The translations under genes were made by a program, and so were the position numbers. Of a stretch of 64,000 nucleotides of DNA, positions 25,678-35,319 are shown in pieces (position 1 is the first letter of the stretch; the number at the start of each line of letters is the position of its first letter). Below the pieces are notes generated by a model, which worked only from the letters and a program-made list of their open reading frames with translations, did no database searches and was not told the origin of the DNA. Source of the stretch: Hydrogenedens sp964549105 (GTDB lineage: Bacteria > Hydrogenedentota > Hydrogenedentia > Hydrogenedentales > Hydrogenedentaceae); contig CAZJTZ010000004.1 in NCBI GenBank assembly GCA_964549105.1, positions 98,580-162,579 on the forward strand, read 5' to 3'.

Positions 25678-27000
25678 ATGATTTATCACGATAGATATAT
25701 GGACATATATTCTTCCAATTTACCCGAGAGTGATACTGCTTTTCTTAAAACTCTTGTCTGGCATGGAGTTAAATTGGGACTTGACAATATAAATGCTATT
25801 TTACATAATGTAGGTTCTCCACAAAAAAACTTTTTCTCTGTTCATGTTGGCGGCACTAATGGAAAAGGCAGCACTGTTGCTTATATTGATAGTATTTTTA
25901 GGGAACAGGGCATTTGTGTCGGTAAATTCATAAGTCCCCACCTTATTGATTTAGCGGAGCGATTTCAGATTAATGGAATACCAATTTCTGCCGAAGAATT
26001 GCATGAGGAGATAGTATTTTTCAAAAATCTTATTGAGAGAAAAAATATTCTACCAACATTTTTTGAATTTTGCACTGCAATTGCGTTTCATTGGTTTGCT
26101 TTACAAAAGGTAGATGGGTCCGTTATTGAAGTAGGAATGGGAGGTCGCTTTGATTCAACCAATGTGATTATCCCTGAGGTTTGTGCTATTACAAATATTG
26201 GTTTGGAGCATACACAGTATCTTGGGGATACACTTGAAAAAATTGCGTATGAGAAAGCAGGGATTATAAAAAGAGATGTACCCGTTGTTATTGGTGAAAC
26301 AAATCCGGACACCGTCAAAGTTTTTCAAAATTATGCAAAAGAGATGAATGCTCCCCTATGGCAGATGGATAAGGATTTCTATGTTCAGTGGGCTAAATCA
26401 GGAGATATAGCAAAGTTGACCTACCGCAGTCCTGTCCGTGAGATAAAAGATGTTCCAACCCGATTATGTGCTTCCTATCAAAGAGAAAATGCTGGGGTTG
26501 CCCTTGCAGTAATAGATTGGTTGGTAAAGAAAGGCTTTTCTATTAGCGAAATGGCAATTACTCAAGGGTTGGCTCATGCTCGTTGGCCTGGGCGATTTGA
26601 TTTAGTATCAAAGTCGCCATGGGTCCTGTTAGATTCTGCCCATAACCCCGATGGAATGAGACGGTTGGTCGAGAATATTGATAAAGTTACGGTAGTCTTA
26701 TCTGTTGCAGATGATAAGGATGTTCAAGGTATCGTCCAGACATTAACTCCCCGTGTGGAGGAATTTATAATTACTCAATTTTATGGGAAACGAGCGATGT
26801 CTGTAGAAAAAATAAAAGAGCAGGTCGTTTTAACAGGCATTCCGTATGTCGTGGAAGATGATTTTTATTCCGCATTAGTACAGGGATGGCAGAAGGCACA
26901 AAGTGGGAAAAAACTACTTATTGCCGGTTCCATTTACGCAGTAGGGCAAACATACGAATGGCTGATACAAAAGGGAATTGTAGAAAAAATCAAATATTGA
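25678..27000 (+). CDS. folC: Bifunctional folylpolyglutamate synthase/dihydrofolate synthase
   Basis: Mur-ligase-like enzyme adding glutamate to (dihydro)folates. The 440 residues include the P-loop GGTNGKGSTVAYIDSI near 57-72, SPHLIDLAERFQING near 85, the GMGGRFDSTNV box near 150 and LLDSAHNPDG near 317 in the C-terminal domain. ATG 25678 or the internal ATG at 25699 could be the start. It likely follows the zinc-ribbon gene in one transcript. Confidence 0.92.
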   Translation: MIYHDRYMDIYSSNLPESDTAFLKTLVWHGVKLGLDNINAILHNVGSPQKNFFSVHVGGTNGKGSTVAYIDSIFREQGICVGKFISPHLIDLAERFQINGIPISAEELHEEIVFFKNLIERKNILPTFFEFCTAIAFHWFALQKVDGSVIEVGMGGRFDSTNVIIPEVCAITNIGLEHTQYLGDTLEKIAYEKAGIIKRDVPVVIGETNPDTVKVFQNYAKEMNAPLWQMDKDFYVQWAKSGDIAKLTYRSPVREIKDVPTRLCASYQRENAGVALAVIDWLVKKGFSISEMAITQGLAHARWPGRFDLVSKSPWVLLDSAHNPDGMRRLVENIDKVTVVLSVADDKDVQGIVQTLTPRVEEFIITQFYGKRAMSVEKIKEQVVLTGIPYVVEDDFYSALVQGWQKAQSGKKLLIAGSIYAVGQTYEWLIQKGIVEKIKY

Positions 27001-27156
27001 TTATGTTTTAATCCTTTCCTGTAAAATTTATTAAATAGTCTTAATGCCTCAAATGCTATTTCATGAATGGTATTTTGCTTTATAATAGATTGTATTAGAA
27101 TATGCAAAATTGAGTTCTAATGTAATAATAACCGAAACATAAAGGCATAATTGGTT

Positions 27157-28140
27157 ATGACACAGAAGATTCGAGTGGGGTTTATAGGAGCAGGTGGGAT
27201 TGCCGTTGCCCACTATCAACGGTTTTTAACAATCAAGCAAGCAGAAATAGTGGCTTTGAATGAACCCAGTGTCTCATCATTGGAGCGGTTTTATCAGCAG
27301 TGTCCGGGGTCTATTCTTTTACCTGTGTATTCTAACTACAAGGACATGATTAAAAAAGAAGATTTAGATGCAGTCATAGTGTTGAGCCCCCATACCTTGC
27401 ATTATGAACAAATTATGTATTCTCTGGACTCAAATCTACATGTGTTGACCGAAAAGCCAATGGTCTGTTCTATTGCTGATGCAAAAGAAGTGATAAAGAA
27501 AGCGAAGGGAGCAAATAAAGTATTAATGATTTCATATCAACGACACTTTGAACCGTCTTTCCGATATATGCGTGAGCAGATACAAAAAGGAGTCATAGGA
27601 GAGATTCAATTCGTCCAAGCCTTGCTGTCTCAGGAATGGCTTCAGTTGACACGCAATACATGGCGTCAAATACCAAAACTTTCGGGTGGGGGTCAATTGA
27701 ACGATTCAGGGAGTCATTTTATTGATATCATGATGTGGATGACAGGATTGAAGATTTGTGAAGTGTTTGCAAAGATAGAGAAGTTTGATGTTAAGGTAGA
27801 TATTAATGCCGCATTGACATTAAGATTTGAAAACGGTGCTCTGGGAAATCTATCGGTTATTGGAAATGCCCCTGCGTGGCATGAGGACCATACGATAGTC
27901 GGAAGTAAAGGTGCTTTACTGCTTCGACAGGGATTAGGTCTTTTACAGCAGGATGAATCTGGGAAACCTGTAAAGGTTAAACTCCCAAAAATGACCCACA
28001 ATCCCGATTTGAATTTCGTTATGAGTATTCTGGGTAAGGAAAAACCTGAAGTTCCCCCTGAATGTGGTCTACGCACGATAGAAGTAACGGAATTGGCATG
28101 GAAATCCGCAAAGTTAGGCAAACCCGTCCGTGTTCCATAA
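27157..28140 (+). CDS. Gfo/Idh/MocA-family oxidoreductase
   Basis: A 327-residue cytosolic NAD(P)-dependent oxidoreductase. The Rossmann fold opens with VGFIGAGGIAVAHYQ, and the conserved EKPM box (TEKPMVCSIADAKEV) lies near 98. The C-terminal substrate domain includes GGGQLNDSGSHFIDIMMW near 175, with the His typical of the family. Substrates are usually sugars or cyclitols; here unknown. The start is ATG 27157 (AAAGG at 27141-27145); TTG 27151 is an alternative. A TATAAT at 27081-27086 could be its -10 element. Confidence 0.88.
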   Translation: MTQKIRVGFIGAGGIAVAHYQRFLTIKQAEIVALNEPSVSSLERFYQQCPGSILLPVYSNYKDMIKKEDLDAVIVLSPHTLHYEQIMYSLDSNLHVLTEKPMVCSIADAKEVIKKAKGANKVLMISYQRHFEPSFRYMREQIQKGVIGEIQFVQALLSQEWLQLTRNTWRQIPKLSGGGQLNDSGSHFIDIMMWMTGLKICEVFAKIEKFDVKVDINAALTLRFENGALGNLSVIGNAPAWHEDHTIVGSKGALLLRQGLGLLQQDESGKPVKVKLPKMTHNPDLNFVMSILGKEKPEVPPECGLRTIEVTELAWKSAKLGKPVRVP

Positions 28141-28198
28141 TTTTTTTTAATTTTTTATAAAACTCTTTACCATGGATTTTTGGGAAATATAATTTCAG

Positions 28199-30265
28199 AT
28201 GTTAAAACAGAACCTCTATATATTTGTTATTTCTTTATGTTTTTGTTGCTGGGTATACAGCACCGATTTTTATACTTCCGAAGATTTGCAAATTTTAGAT
28301 ACTTTCAAAAATGGAACATTTGCTCAAGAGAAGGGAGATTATAAATCTGCCCTAACCTATTATGAAAAGATAGCAATTGAGGGACAATATTTTTATCCCT
28401 TTGTGCAATTGCGAATTGCCCAATGTAAGGATTCAGTGGGTCAAACAGAAGAGGGGATACAGATTCTTGAACACCTTTTGTCGCAGGATAAACAAGAAAC
28501 TGCATGGAATTTACCTGCTCGTTTTTACCTTGCTAAATATTATGAGAAACAGGGGAATATTAAATCTGCGGCAGAAAGTTATAAGCAGGTTCAACCGGGT
28601 ATTTTCTTGCCATGGTGGATGGTTTCTTTCTTAAATGATAGTGGTGCCTTTTTAATAAAAACAGCAGACTCTCAGAAAGAAGGTTCGGCTTATTTGCAGA
28701 AAGTCGTGAATTATGGCGGTTATAATTTGTATAAGAAAAATGCACTTCTGAATTTGTGTCTTTCTACTGAAGACGCAGACAGAATCTTTGCCATACGATA
28801 TTTATTAAAAAGTGGCTACCTTTCCGAAGCATGGTTTATTTTAGCCAATCAAGTATTGCCTGAATGCTCCGTGTATTTAGGTCCATTAAATTCTCTAAGA
28901 AAATGGAAAATCTTTGAGGATGCGGGTAAGGCTTTTATTGAACAGGTGAAACAAAATAAGAACACAGAATACATTTCCTTACTCTTTGAATATACCCTTC
29001 GGTCTTTGATCCTATCGGAAAAGAATTTTCTTGCAGACATTATATTTACTGCAATGAATTATGATTTCCCTGTCAATTTTGATGCAGGAGATTATTTGTA
29101 TTGGGCAGGGCAGAAGTCCGAGCAAAAGAAAGATGAGGAAAAAGTTCTTTTCTATTATCAAATATTATTAGAACATTTTTCACAACATAAAAAAGTCCCC
29201 GATACGCTGTTTTCATCAGGATTCTGGTTTTATCAAAAAGGGGAATTTGACAAATCTAAAAAATATTTTATGGAAATTGGAGATAAATATCCTCAATCTT
29301 CATATTACACGCGTGCCCTATATCTCACTGCCACCATTTTTGAAAAGCAGGGTGAAAAGAAAAAGGCTAAGGAATGTTATCAAAAGGCACTTCAAGGGAA
29401 GATTGGCGATTATTATGTCCATCGCTCTGCGGACAAGTTGATAAAAACATTTCACGATGGTTCAACAAAAAGAAAGATTATCCCATTAAAACATATCCCC
29501 GTTTCCTCATTGCCTTGTAGTAGTTATATTCCAAATAATGAGCGTAAAATTCTGCAAAAGATAGGAGAAGATGTAGAACTCAAATGGTTATACTATTTTA
29601 GTCAATTAGGGGTTGATGAAAAGGAATGGATTGCCTATTTTATATGTGAGCAATGCAATTCAGGCAAAAGGGACCAGGAAACACTTACACTTCTGTCTCA
29701 TGCAGGGGTTGCACAGGTAGTATGGGACTATCTTTACTCAGACAATTCTCGTGAAATGACAAATATTAAAGATGAGTATAAAAACCAAATCTTTTTCCCG
29801 TTGCCCTATCACAAATTTGTGGTTTCATGGGCGAAGCAGATGGAAGTGAATCCATTTTTGATATGGTCTATTATGAAGCAGGAAAGTTCTTACAGGACCT
29901 CTGTAATTTCTACAGCAGGTGCAAAAGGTTTATTGCAATTGATTCCGAGCACAGCTCAATGGATTACCCAAAAGGACAATCGTTTGGTAAGCGTAGATAC
30001 CTCATTGTGGAAATATCCTGAATATAACATTGCATTGGGTTCTGCTTATTTTTGTTATTTGCTCAATCGTTTTCAGGGGAATATCGTTTATGCGATAGCA
30101 GGGTATAATGCAGGTCCGGGAAATGTCTCAAAATGGGTTGATAAGAAAAAATATAATGACATAGATGAATTTATAGAAAATATTCCGTTCACCGAGACAA
30201 GAAACTATGTGAAGAGAGTATTGGGAAATTATGCAGCATATCTTTCGATTTATAATGATTTTTAA
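28199..30265 (+). CDS. Soluble lytic transglycosylase with TPR domain
   Basis: A 688-residue Slt70-like peptidoglycan lytic transglycosylase. A hydrophobic export segment covers about 5-22. TPR-like helical repeats (for example DYKSALTYYEKIA near 48, and two more near 345-395) fill most of the protein. The C-terminal SLT (GH23) domain shows IMKQESSYRTSVISTAGAKG near 557-576 with the catalytic Glu at about 561, GLLQLIPSTAQ near 576 and YAIAGYNAGPGN near 630. It cleaves glycan strands in the periplasm, for cell-wall turnover or insertion of envelope machines. Confidence 0.9.
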   Translation: MLKQNLYIFVISLCFCCWVYSTDFYTSEDLQILDTFKNGTFAQEKGDYKSALTYYEKIAIEGQYFYPFVQLRIAQCKDSVGQTEEGIQILEHLLSQDKQETAWNLPARFYLAKYYEKQGNIKSAAESYKQVQPGIFLPWWMVSFLNDSGAFLIKTADSQKEGSAYLQKVVNYGGYNLYKKNALLNLCLSTEDADRIFAIRYLLKSGYLSEAWFILANQVLPECSVYLGPLNSLRKWKIFEDAGKAFIEQVKQNKNTEYISLLFEYTLRSLILSEKNFLADIIFTAMNYDFPVNFDAGDYLYWAGQKSEQKKDEEKVLFYYQILLEHFSQHKKVPDTLFSSGFWFYQKGEFDKSKKYFMEIGDKYPQSSYYTRALYLTATIFEKQGEKKKAKECYQKALQGKIGDYYVHRSADKLIKTFHDGSTKRKIIPLKHIPVSSLPCSSYIPNNERKILQKIGEDVELKWLYYFSQLGVDEKEWIAYFICEQCNSGKRDQETLTLLSHAGVAQVVWDYLYSDNSREMTNIKDEYKNQIFFPLPYHKFVVSWAKQMEVNPFLIWSIMKQESSYRTSVISTAGAKGLLQLIPSTAQWITQKDNRLVSVDTSLWKYPEYNIALGSAYFCYLLNRFQGNIVYAIAGYNAGPGNVSKWVDKKKYNDIDEFIENIPFTETRNYVKRVLGNYAAYLSIYNDF

Positions 30266-30390
30266 ATAAAGGGAAGTTTTGAGAATTTATTTTTTTCATG
30301 CAATTATGATACGATATGGACTGTAATGTGCTTAAAAAGGCTTTTCATTCAAAGAATAAAAAAATCAACTCTATATTGGAGGAAAAGTGT

Positions 30391-31500
30391 ATGCGTAATT
30401 TTTGCCTTTCATTAGTCGTTGCCGCTGTAATAGCATGCGGTTTTTCTGCCTTTGCGCAGGAAATTTTAGTAGGTCAGCCACTTAATTTGTTTGATGGTGA
30501 ATCCCTTTTTGGGTGGGTTCAATTTGGTGATGCAAACTGGGCGGCAAAAGATGGTGTGCTCACAGCCACAGAAGGTTCTGGCGGCTGGTTGGCTACAACC
30601 AGTACATTTGCCAATTTTGAACTGTCGGCTAAGATAAAAGTCTCTGGCGGAAAGGCTGGAATTACGGGCATTGCTTTCCGTGTTCCGTTCGATGGACATT
30701 ATTCTGAAAATGGCGGAGCTGCTGTGATTTTGAATGGTCCCGGCGAATATGAAGTTAATGTAAAAGCAGTGGGAACAGATGTCTCTGCAACCGTTAATGG
30801 AAAACCTGTAGAAGGATTGAAAGTATCTAATCTCAAAGGGCATATTGGAATTCTGTATCATAAATATCAGAATAAAGATAAGAATGCCCAGATTGAAGTC
30901 AAATCCATTCAGTTGAAACCAGTGCAATTAAGTTCTTTGTTTAATGGGAAAGATTTAACAGGTTGGGATATAATCCCTGGACACAAGTCTGAATTTTCCG
31001 TAGTAGATGGTGCCTTAAATATAAAAAATGGCAATGGTCAGATAGAAACAGCAGGCGTATACAAGAATTTCCTTTTCCAGTTAGATATATGTGCCAACGG
31101 AAAAGATACGAATAGATTAAACAGTGGTGTATTTTTCCGTGGTCCGAAGGGAGTTTTTTGGAAAGGTTATGAGTCACAAATAAAGAATGCCTGGATAGGA
31201 GATGACCGTTCTAAACCAGTAGATTTTGGGACGGGTGGTATTTATGGTGTGCAAGAAACGCGCAAAGTGGTTTCCAATGAGAGAGAATGGTTTACAAAGA
31301 CAATCATTTGTGATGAGAATCATATAGCAGTATGGATAAATGGTTACCTGGTCTCAGATTTATTTGATACAAGACCTGTGGAACCAGGTGGAGATGGGAA
31401 AGAAGGTTATGTTCCTGCCGCAGGGACAATTCACCTTCAAGGGCACGACCCAACAACGGATATGCTATTCAAAAATATAAACATTCAGGTTTATCCGTAG
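30391..31500 (+). CDS. Secreted tandem DUF1080 (3-keto-disaccharide hydrolase-like) protein
   Basis: A 369-residue exported protein: signal peptide 1-23 (ending FAQE) and two copies of a concanavalin-like DUF1080 fold. Copy 1 (about 28-180) starts with LNLFDGESLFGW, copy 2 (about 190-368) with SSLFNGKDLTGWDI. DUF1080 proteins include 3-keto-glycoside hydrolases in sugar catabolism. Most family members have one domain, so the duplication is notable; copy 2 keeps the longer and more typical core. ATG 30391 is chosen for its GGAGG at 30378-30382 and the signal peptide; upstream in-frame codons to 30316 are not needed. Confidence 0.85.
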   Translation: MRNFCLSLVVAAVIACGFSAFAQEILVGQPLNLFDGESLFGWVQFGDANWAAKDGVLTATEGSGGWLATTSTFANFELSAKIKVSGGKAGITGIAFRVPFDGHYSENGGAAVILNGPGEYEVNVKAVGTDVSATVNGKPVEGLKVSNLKGHIGILYHKYQNKDKNAQIEVKSIQLKPVQLSSLFNGKDLTGWDIIPGHKSEFSVVDGALNIKNGNGQIETAGVYKNFLFQLDICANGKDTNRLNSGVFFRGPKGVFWKGYESQIKNAWIGDDRSKPVDFGTGGIYGVQETRKVVSNEREWFTKTIICDENHIAVWINGYLVSDLFDTRPVEPGGDGKEGYVPAAGTIHLQGHDPTTDMLFKNINIQVYP

Positions 31501-31526
31501 TATCCATTTTCAAAAGCATATATACA

Positions 31527-31566
31527 GAGGCACTCTTCTTGTAAAAGAAGGGTGTCTCTTTTTTTT
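31527..31566 (+). terminator. Rho-independent terminator after the DUF1080 gene
   Basis: A 14-bp stem (GAGGCACTCTTCTT with AAGAAGGGTGTCTC, two G-U pairs), 4-base loop GTAA, then eight or more T residues. Confidence 0.9.
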
Positions 31567-31637
31567 GCAAAATAGGTGGATAAAAAGATAACCTAATAAC
31601 AAAAAAGTTTGAGAAAATAACAAAAAGGAAATACCCG

Positions 31638-33080
31638 ATGGATGCGATGCTTGAAAAGTATAACAGTCGCTTAAGAAGGTATATAACAGCACTGCAAAAT
31701 GAAAAACCAGACTGTGTTCCTATTCGTCCCTTTGCTGCGGAGTTTACTGCTCGTTATTGCGGACTTACCTGCCAACAAGTCACACATGATTATCGCCTTG
31801 CTTTTGATTCAGTCTGTCAGACGGCAAAAGATTTTGATTGGGATGCCGTTGTGCCCAATATGGTCTATGTCTGGACAGGACTGGTGCATGCCTTAGGTGT
31901 GAGATATTATGGTATTCCTGGTATTGACCTCGACGCCAATACGGGGTTTCAATATAAAGAGCCACCCGAAGACCAGGCATTTATGAAAGAAAATGAATAT
32001 GACGAATTGATTTCAGACCCTACTAATTTCCTATATGAGAAATGGTTACCTCGTATTTCCACAGAGGTGGTAGAACCCGGTAAACCTGCAAAAGCGAGAA
32101 GTTATCAGGCATTGATTAAAACTGCTGTAGCAATGAACGAATATTTCTATGCCTTTGGACCACAAGTGGAGAGGTTGAAAACGGAATGTGGGACGGTCCC
32201 TGCTATTTCGGGTATTTTTAAAGCCCCATTAGATATTTTAGGAGATAAATTGCGGGGGTATATCGGTTTGACTATGGATTTACTCATGCAGCCAGATAAG
32301 GTATTAAAGGCATGTGAGGCACTTATGCCACATTTGTATTATGTTGCACGAGCAACCGCAGACCCAAACCGACTTGTGCCTATCGGCTTCTGGATGCACC
32401 GCGGTTGCACTCCATTTATAACCCCAGAGCGATTCAAATCTCATTACTGGTCTACACTGAAACCCATAATCGAAGAACTATGGAAAGAAAAGCATCAAGT
32501 ATTGTTCTATGCAGAAGGAAATTGGGATGACCACTTGAAGTCCTTTGCCGAGTTACCAGAGAAGAGCATTGTGTTTCACATTGACCGAAGTTCACCTGAA
32601 AAGGTTTTTGAGACTTTGAAAGATAAATTTTGTGTATCAGGTGGGCTACCCAATGCCTTACTTACGGTGGGCACACCACAGGAAGTGCGAGAACAAAGTA
32701 AGAAACTCATTAAGTTGCTTGCGAAAGATGGCGGATATATTATGGACGCCAGTGCAATTATCCAGAACGATGCAAAAGTGGAAAATATGCGTGCAATGAC
32801 CGAAACGACACGAGAGTATGGTATGTATGACGGCACAGGCTGGTCAGAGGTAGACCATATTTTGAATGGAGAAATAGAGACACCAATCGAGAATGAAGCA
32901 GAAGAACAAAAACCAGCGTGGTTGTCGTGCTATCCCTCTGCTGGGGTATGTGTGCCCTGGGAAGAGAAACAAAAAGAGATACCCACAATCAAAGGGGATG
33001 AAGTTATTGTTGAGCAAATCTGGAATGCCGTAGAGGCACATAGTTATTCATTTATCTGGCAAATGTTGCTATCTTTTTAA
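31638..33080 (+). CDS. URO-D/methyltransferase-like protein
   Basis: A 480-residue protein resembling the uroporphyrinogen decarboxylase-like superfamily, which includes corrinoid-dependent methyltransferases. N-terminal KPDCVPIRPFAAEF near 22 corresponds to the RxPVWxM-like region of the family, and VLFYAEGNWDDHL near 285 and VSGGLPNALLTVGTP near 335 match later barrel strands. It is larger than HemE (about 350), and no heme genes are near, so porphyrin decarboxylation is unlikely. Such stand-alone members are often found with methylated-compound or sugar catabolism genes. Substrate unknown. Confidence 0.7.
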   Translation: MDAMLEKYNSRLRRYITALQNEKPDCVPIRPFAAEFTARYCGLTCQQVTHDYRLAFDSVCQTAKDFDWDAVVPNMVYVWTGLVHALGVRYYGIPGIDLDANTGFQYKEPPEDQAFMKENEYDELISDPTNFLYEKWLPRISTEVVEPGKPAKARSYQALIKTAVAMNEYFYAFGPQVERLKTECGTVPAISGIFKAPLDILGDKLRGYIGLTMDLLMQPDKVLKACEALMPHLYYVARATADPNRLVPIGFWMHRGCTPFITPERFKSHYWSTLKPIIEELWKEKHQVLFYAEGNWDDHLKSFAELPEKSIVFHIDRSSPEKVFETLKDKFCVSGGLPNALLTVGTPQEVREQSKKLIKLLAKDGGYIMDASAIIQNDAKVENMRAMTETTREYGMYDGTGWSEVDHILNGEIETPIENEAEEQKPAWLSCYPSAGVCVPWEEKQKEIPTIKGDEVIVEQIWNAVEAHSYSFIWQMLLSF

Positions 33081-33105
33081 TAAATTTTCAATAAGAGGAA
33101 AACGC

Positions 33106-34296
33106 ATGCCTTCCTTTGTTAGAAGGACAGTAAAAGTAGTTTTTTATTTTGCTATTACTCTTATTCTTATATTTGTGGCTTTAGAAATTTGTTTTAACTT
33201 GTATATTACTTTTTTCGCTTCTGAGGAGAATTTTGAAAGGTATGCCTCTATAACACAGCTTGCCCGTGCTTTTAATAATTATGGGGAACATTTCAGGGTA
33301 AAGCCCCATCCTTATACAGGATATATACCGACCCCTGGCTATAATAGCGGCTGTAATAAACACAATAAGTATGGATTTAGGGGTGAAGAAATAGGAGACA
33401 AGCAGGATGGGGAAATCTGGATTGCTTGTGTCGGAGAATCTACTACTTACGATTATGAAATCCCATGTTGGGATAAGACTTATCCTAACCAATTAGAACA
33501 CTATCTCAAGGAAAGAGGGATAAATGTAAAAGTTATTAATGCAGGCGTAGATGGCTGGACCAGTTTTGAAATTTTAATTGATTTTGAATCAAGGGTTTGT
33601 AAATTCCCTATTGATGTGGTTATTTATTATGGAGGTTTTAATGATGTTATTTTTAATCGCATGGTTTATCCAATTCCAGAAAATTTGTATGAACGAGATA
33701 TTCTTGTAGCAAGAGGTGGTATTGATAAAATGCTTAACTTTCCCTTCTGGCAATGGAGTGCCTTGTTCCGTTTTGTTTCTATTAAAAGAGGTTTTTTTGT
33801 GCCTCATTTTGATTTATTCTCCGTTCACTCAACAAAAGAAAATCGTTTTTATGAATTTGTATATCAGTTGAGCACTCAAACCTATCCCGCAGGGATATTT
33901 AAGGAAATTCCAACGGAAAAAATTCTTGAATTAAATCCACCTATATGGTTTGAAAATAACATAAAAAATCTTATTTCTCTATCACAAGCAAGAAATATTA
34001 CCCCTGTTTTAGTCACTTATGCAATGAATAAATCTGGACAAAATGACTCATTTATAATTACTTCATCGAAAGAGCGAGCCGTTTTGAAATCTATACTTTT
34101 GGCAGGGGTAGAAGAAATGAATCAGGCACTAATTAAGTTGAGCAATGAACTGAGTGTCCCTCTATTAGAACTCTCTCCGTTTTTTTCAAATGACCCGGGT
34201 CTGTTTGTTGATTTAATCCATAATAATGAAAAAGGTGCTGAGAAAAAAGCGGAAATGATTGGAAAGTTTTTAATTCAACAAGAGATAGTGAGATAA
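33106..34296 (+). CDS. Membrane-anchored SGNH/GDSL hydrolase
   Basis: A 396-residue protein with one N-terminal transmembrane helix (about 10-33). The SGNH blocks are visible: CVGESTTYDYEIP near 109 (nucleophile Ser), NAGVDGWTSFE near 145 (Gly), YYGGFNDV near 178 (Asn) and FVDLIHNNEKG near 370 (Asp and His). The catalytic domain would face the periplasm and probably removes acetyl or acyl groups from glycans or lipids. It follows the URO-D-like gene by 25 bases. Confidence 0.85.
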   Translation: MPSFVRRTVKVVFYFAITLILIFVALEICFNLYITFFASEENFERYASITQLARAFNNYGEHFRVKPHPYTGYIPTPGYNSGCNKHNKYGFRGEEIGDKQDGEIWIACVGESTTYDYEIPCWDKTYPNQLEHYLKERGINVKVINAGVDGWTSFEILIDFESRVCKFPIDVVIYYGGFNDVIFNRMVYPIPENLYERDILVARGGIDKMLNFPFWQWSALFRFVSIKRGFFVPHFDLFSVHSTKENRFYEFVYQLSTQTYPAGIFKEIPTEKILELNPPIWFENNIKNLISLSQARNITPVLVTYAMNKSGQNDSFIITSSKERAVLKSILLAGVEEMNQALIKLSNELSVPLLELSPFFSNDPGLFVDLIHNNEKGAEKKAEMIGKFLIQQEIVR

Positions 34297-34365
34297 TTTT
34301 TAAGAGTTATTATGAGATAGTAAACAGGTAAAATAAATCATGATAGTTAATTTAAGGAAATTAAA

Positions 34366-35292
34366 ATGAGGATAAATTGCTTGATAATGTTAATTGTTGT
34401 TTCTTTTTTGTTATCTCCTATTATTTTTGCTGAAAGTGTGAGTGTTTCCTTCAATGAGGAATATTTGTCAGTTTTGTATGGACCCCGAAAAATAGCGGAT
34501 TATCGCTATAGCAAAGTTCCATTTAAGCCATATATTAAGGAACTCTTTACTCCTTCTGGGTTGCAGGTGCTTGAAGATGCACCATCAGGACATTTACATC
34601 ACCACGGACTCATGTTCGCAGTTGGCGTAGATGATACCAATTTCTGGGAAGAAGTAGACAAAAGTGGCTCGGAATTACATCAGAAATTTTCAGACTTAAA
34701 TATTCAATCCGTTGCACCTGTCCCACTGGCTTCTTTTGTTGAACAGTTGAATTGGAAAAGTCCTGAACAAGAACAGCCAAAACTTATAGAGACACGGGGA
34801 ATTTCCTCTGGCTATTGGCAACAGGAAAATGCAAATGTTCTGTTATGGAATACATTGCTTGAAAATTTTTCTGAATCGCAAAGCATCAAACTTACAGGAC
34901 ATCATTACTTTGGGCTGGGTGCAAGGCTTATCGAAACACCACCCGAGAAAGTGGAGATAATCAGTTTAACCGAAGAAAATCTGGAAAATGTTCGAGGTGA
35001 TGAATATCTTCGTGATTCTCCGTGGTGTGCAATGGTTGTGAAGAATGATGTAGGGACTTTTACATTGCTTATGGTGGATTCAACGAAAAGTGTTCGTTTT
35101 CCACCTCGTTGGTTCACTATGCGAATACCATTTGTATATATATCTGCTACACGAAATTTTTGGAAAGAGCCTCTTGAAGTTAAACCCAAAGAGAAGGTAT
35201 TGTTTAACCATATTCTCGTTTTGTGGGACGGAGAAAAGTCGAAAGAATATTTAGGGAAAGTTGCTGAGAATATAAGTAGTTTTTGGAAATAA
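34366..35292 (+). CDS. Secreted DUF6807/PmoA-like protein
   Basis: A 308-residue exported protein with a signal peptide (about 1-22, ending IFAES). The family hallmark SGHLHHHGLMFAVG lies near residues 76-89, and HHYFGLGARL near 175. DUF6807 (PmoA-like) proteins occur with Gfo/Idh oxidoreductases and sugar isomerases in carbohydrate clusters; their reaction is not well established. The His cluster suggests metal or sugar binding. It is 27 bases upstream of a Tat-exported Gfo/Idh gene, in a run of co-oriented genes from 31.6 to 37.5 kb. Confidence 0.7.
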   Translation: MRINCLIMLIVVSFLLSPIIFAESVSVSFNEEYLSVLYGPRKIADYRYSKVPFKPYIKELFTPSGLQVLEDAPSGHLHHHGLMFAVGVDDTNFWEEVDKSGSELHQKFSDLNIQSVAPVPLASFVEQLNWKSPEQEQPKLIETRGISSGYWQQENANVLLWNTLLENFSESQSIKLTGHHYFGLGARLIETPPEKVEIISLTEENLENVRGDEYLRDSPWCAMVVKNDVGTFTLLMVDSTKSVRFPPRWFTMRIPFVYISATRNFWKEPLEVKPKEKVLFNHILVLWDGEKSKEYLGKVAENISSFWK

Positions 35293-35319
35293 ACAAAAAT
35301 TTAAGGTAAGGAGAAAATT

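Noticed and set aside
31638..33080. HemE (uroporphyrinogen decarboxylase) for the URO-D-like gene
   Set aside because: It is about 130 residues longer than HemE, lacks its exact N-terminal motif, and has no heme-synthesis neighbours.
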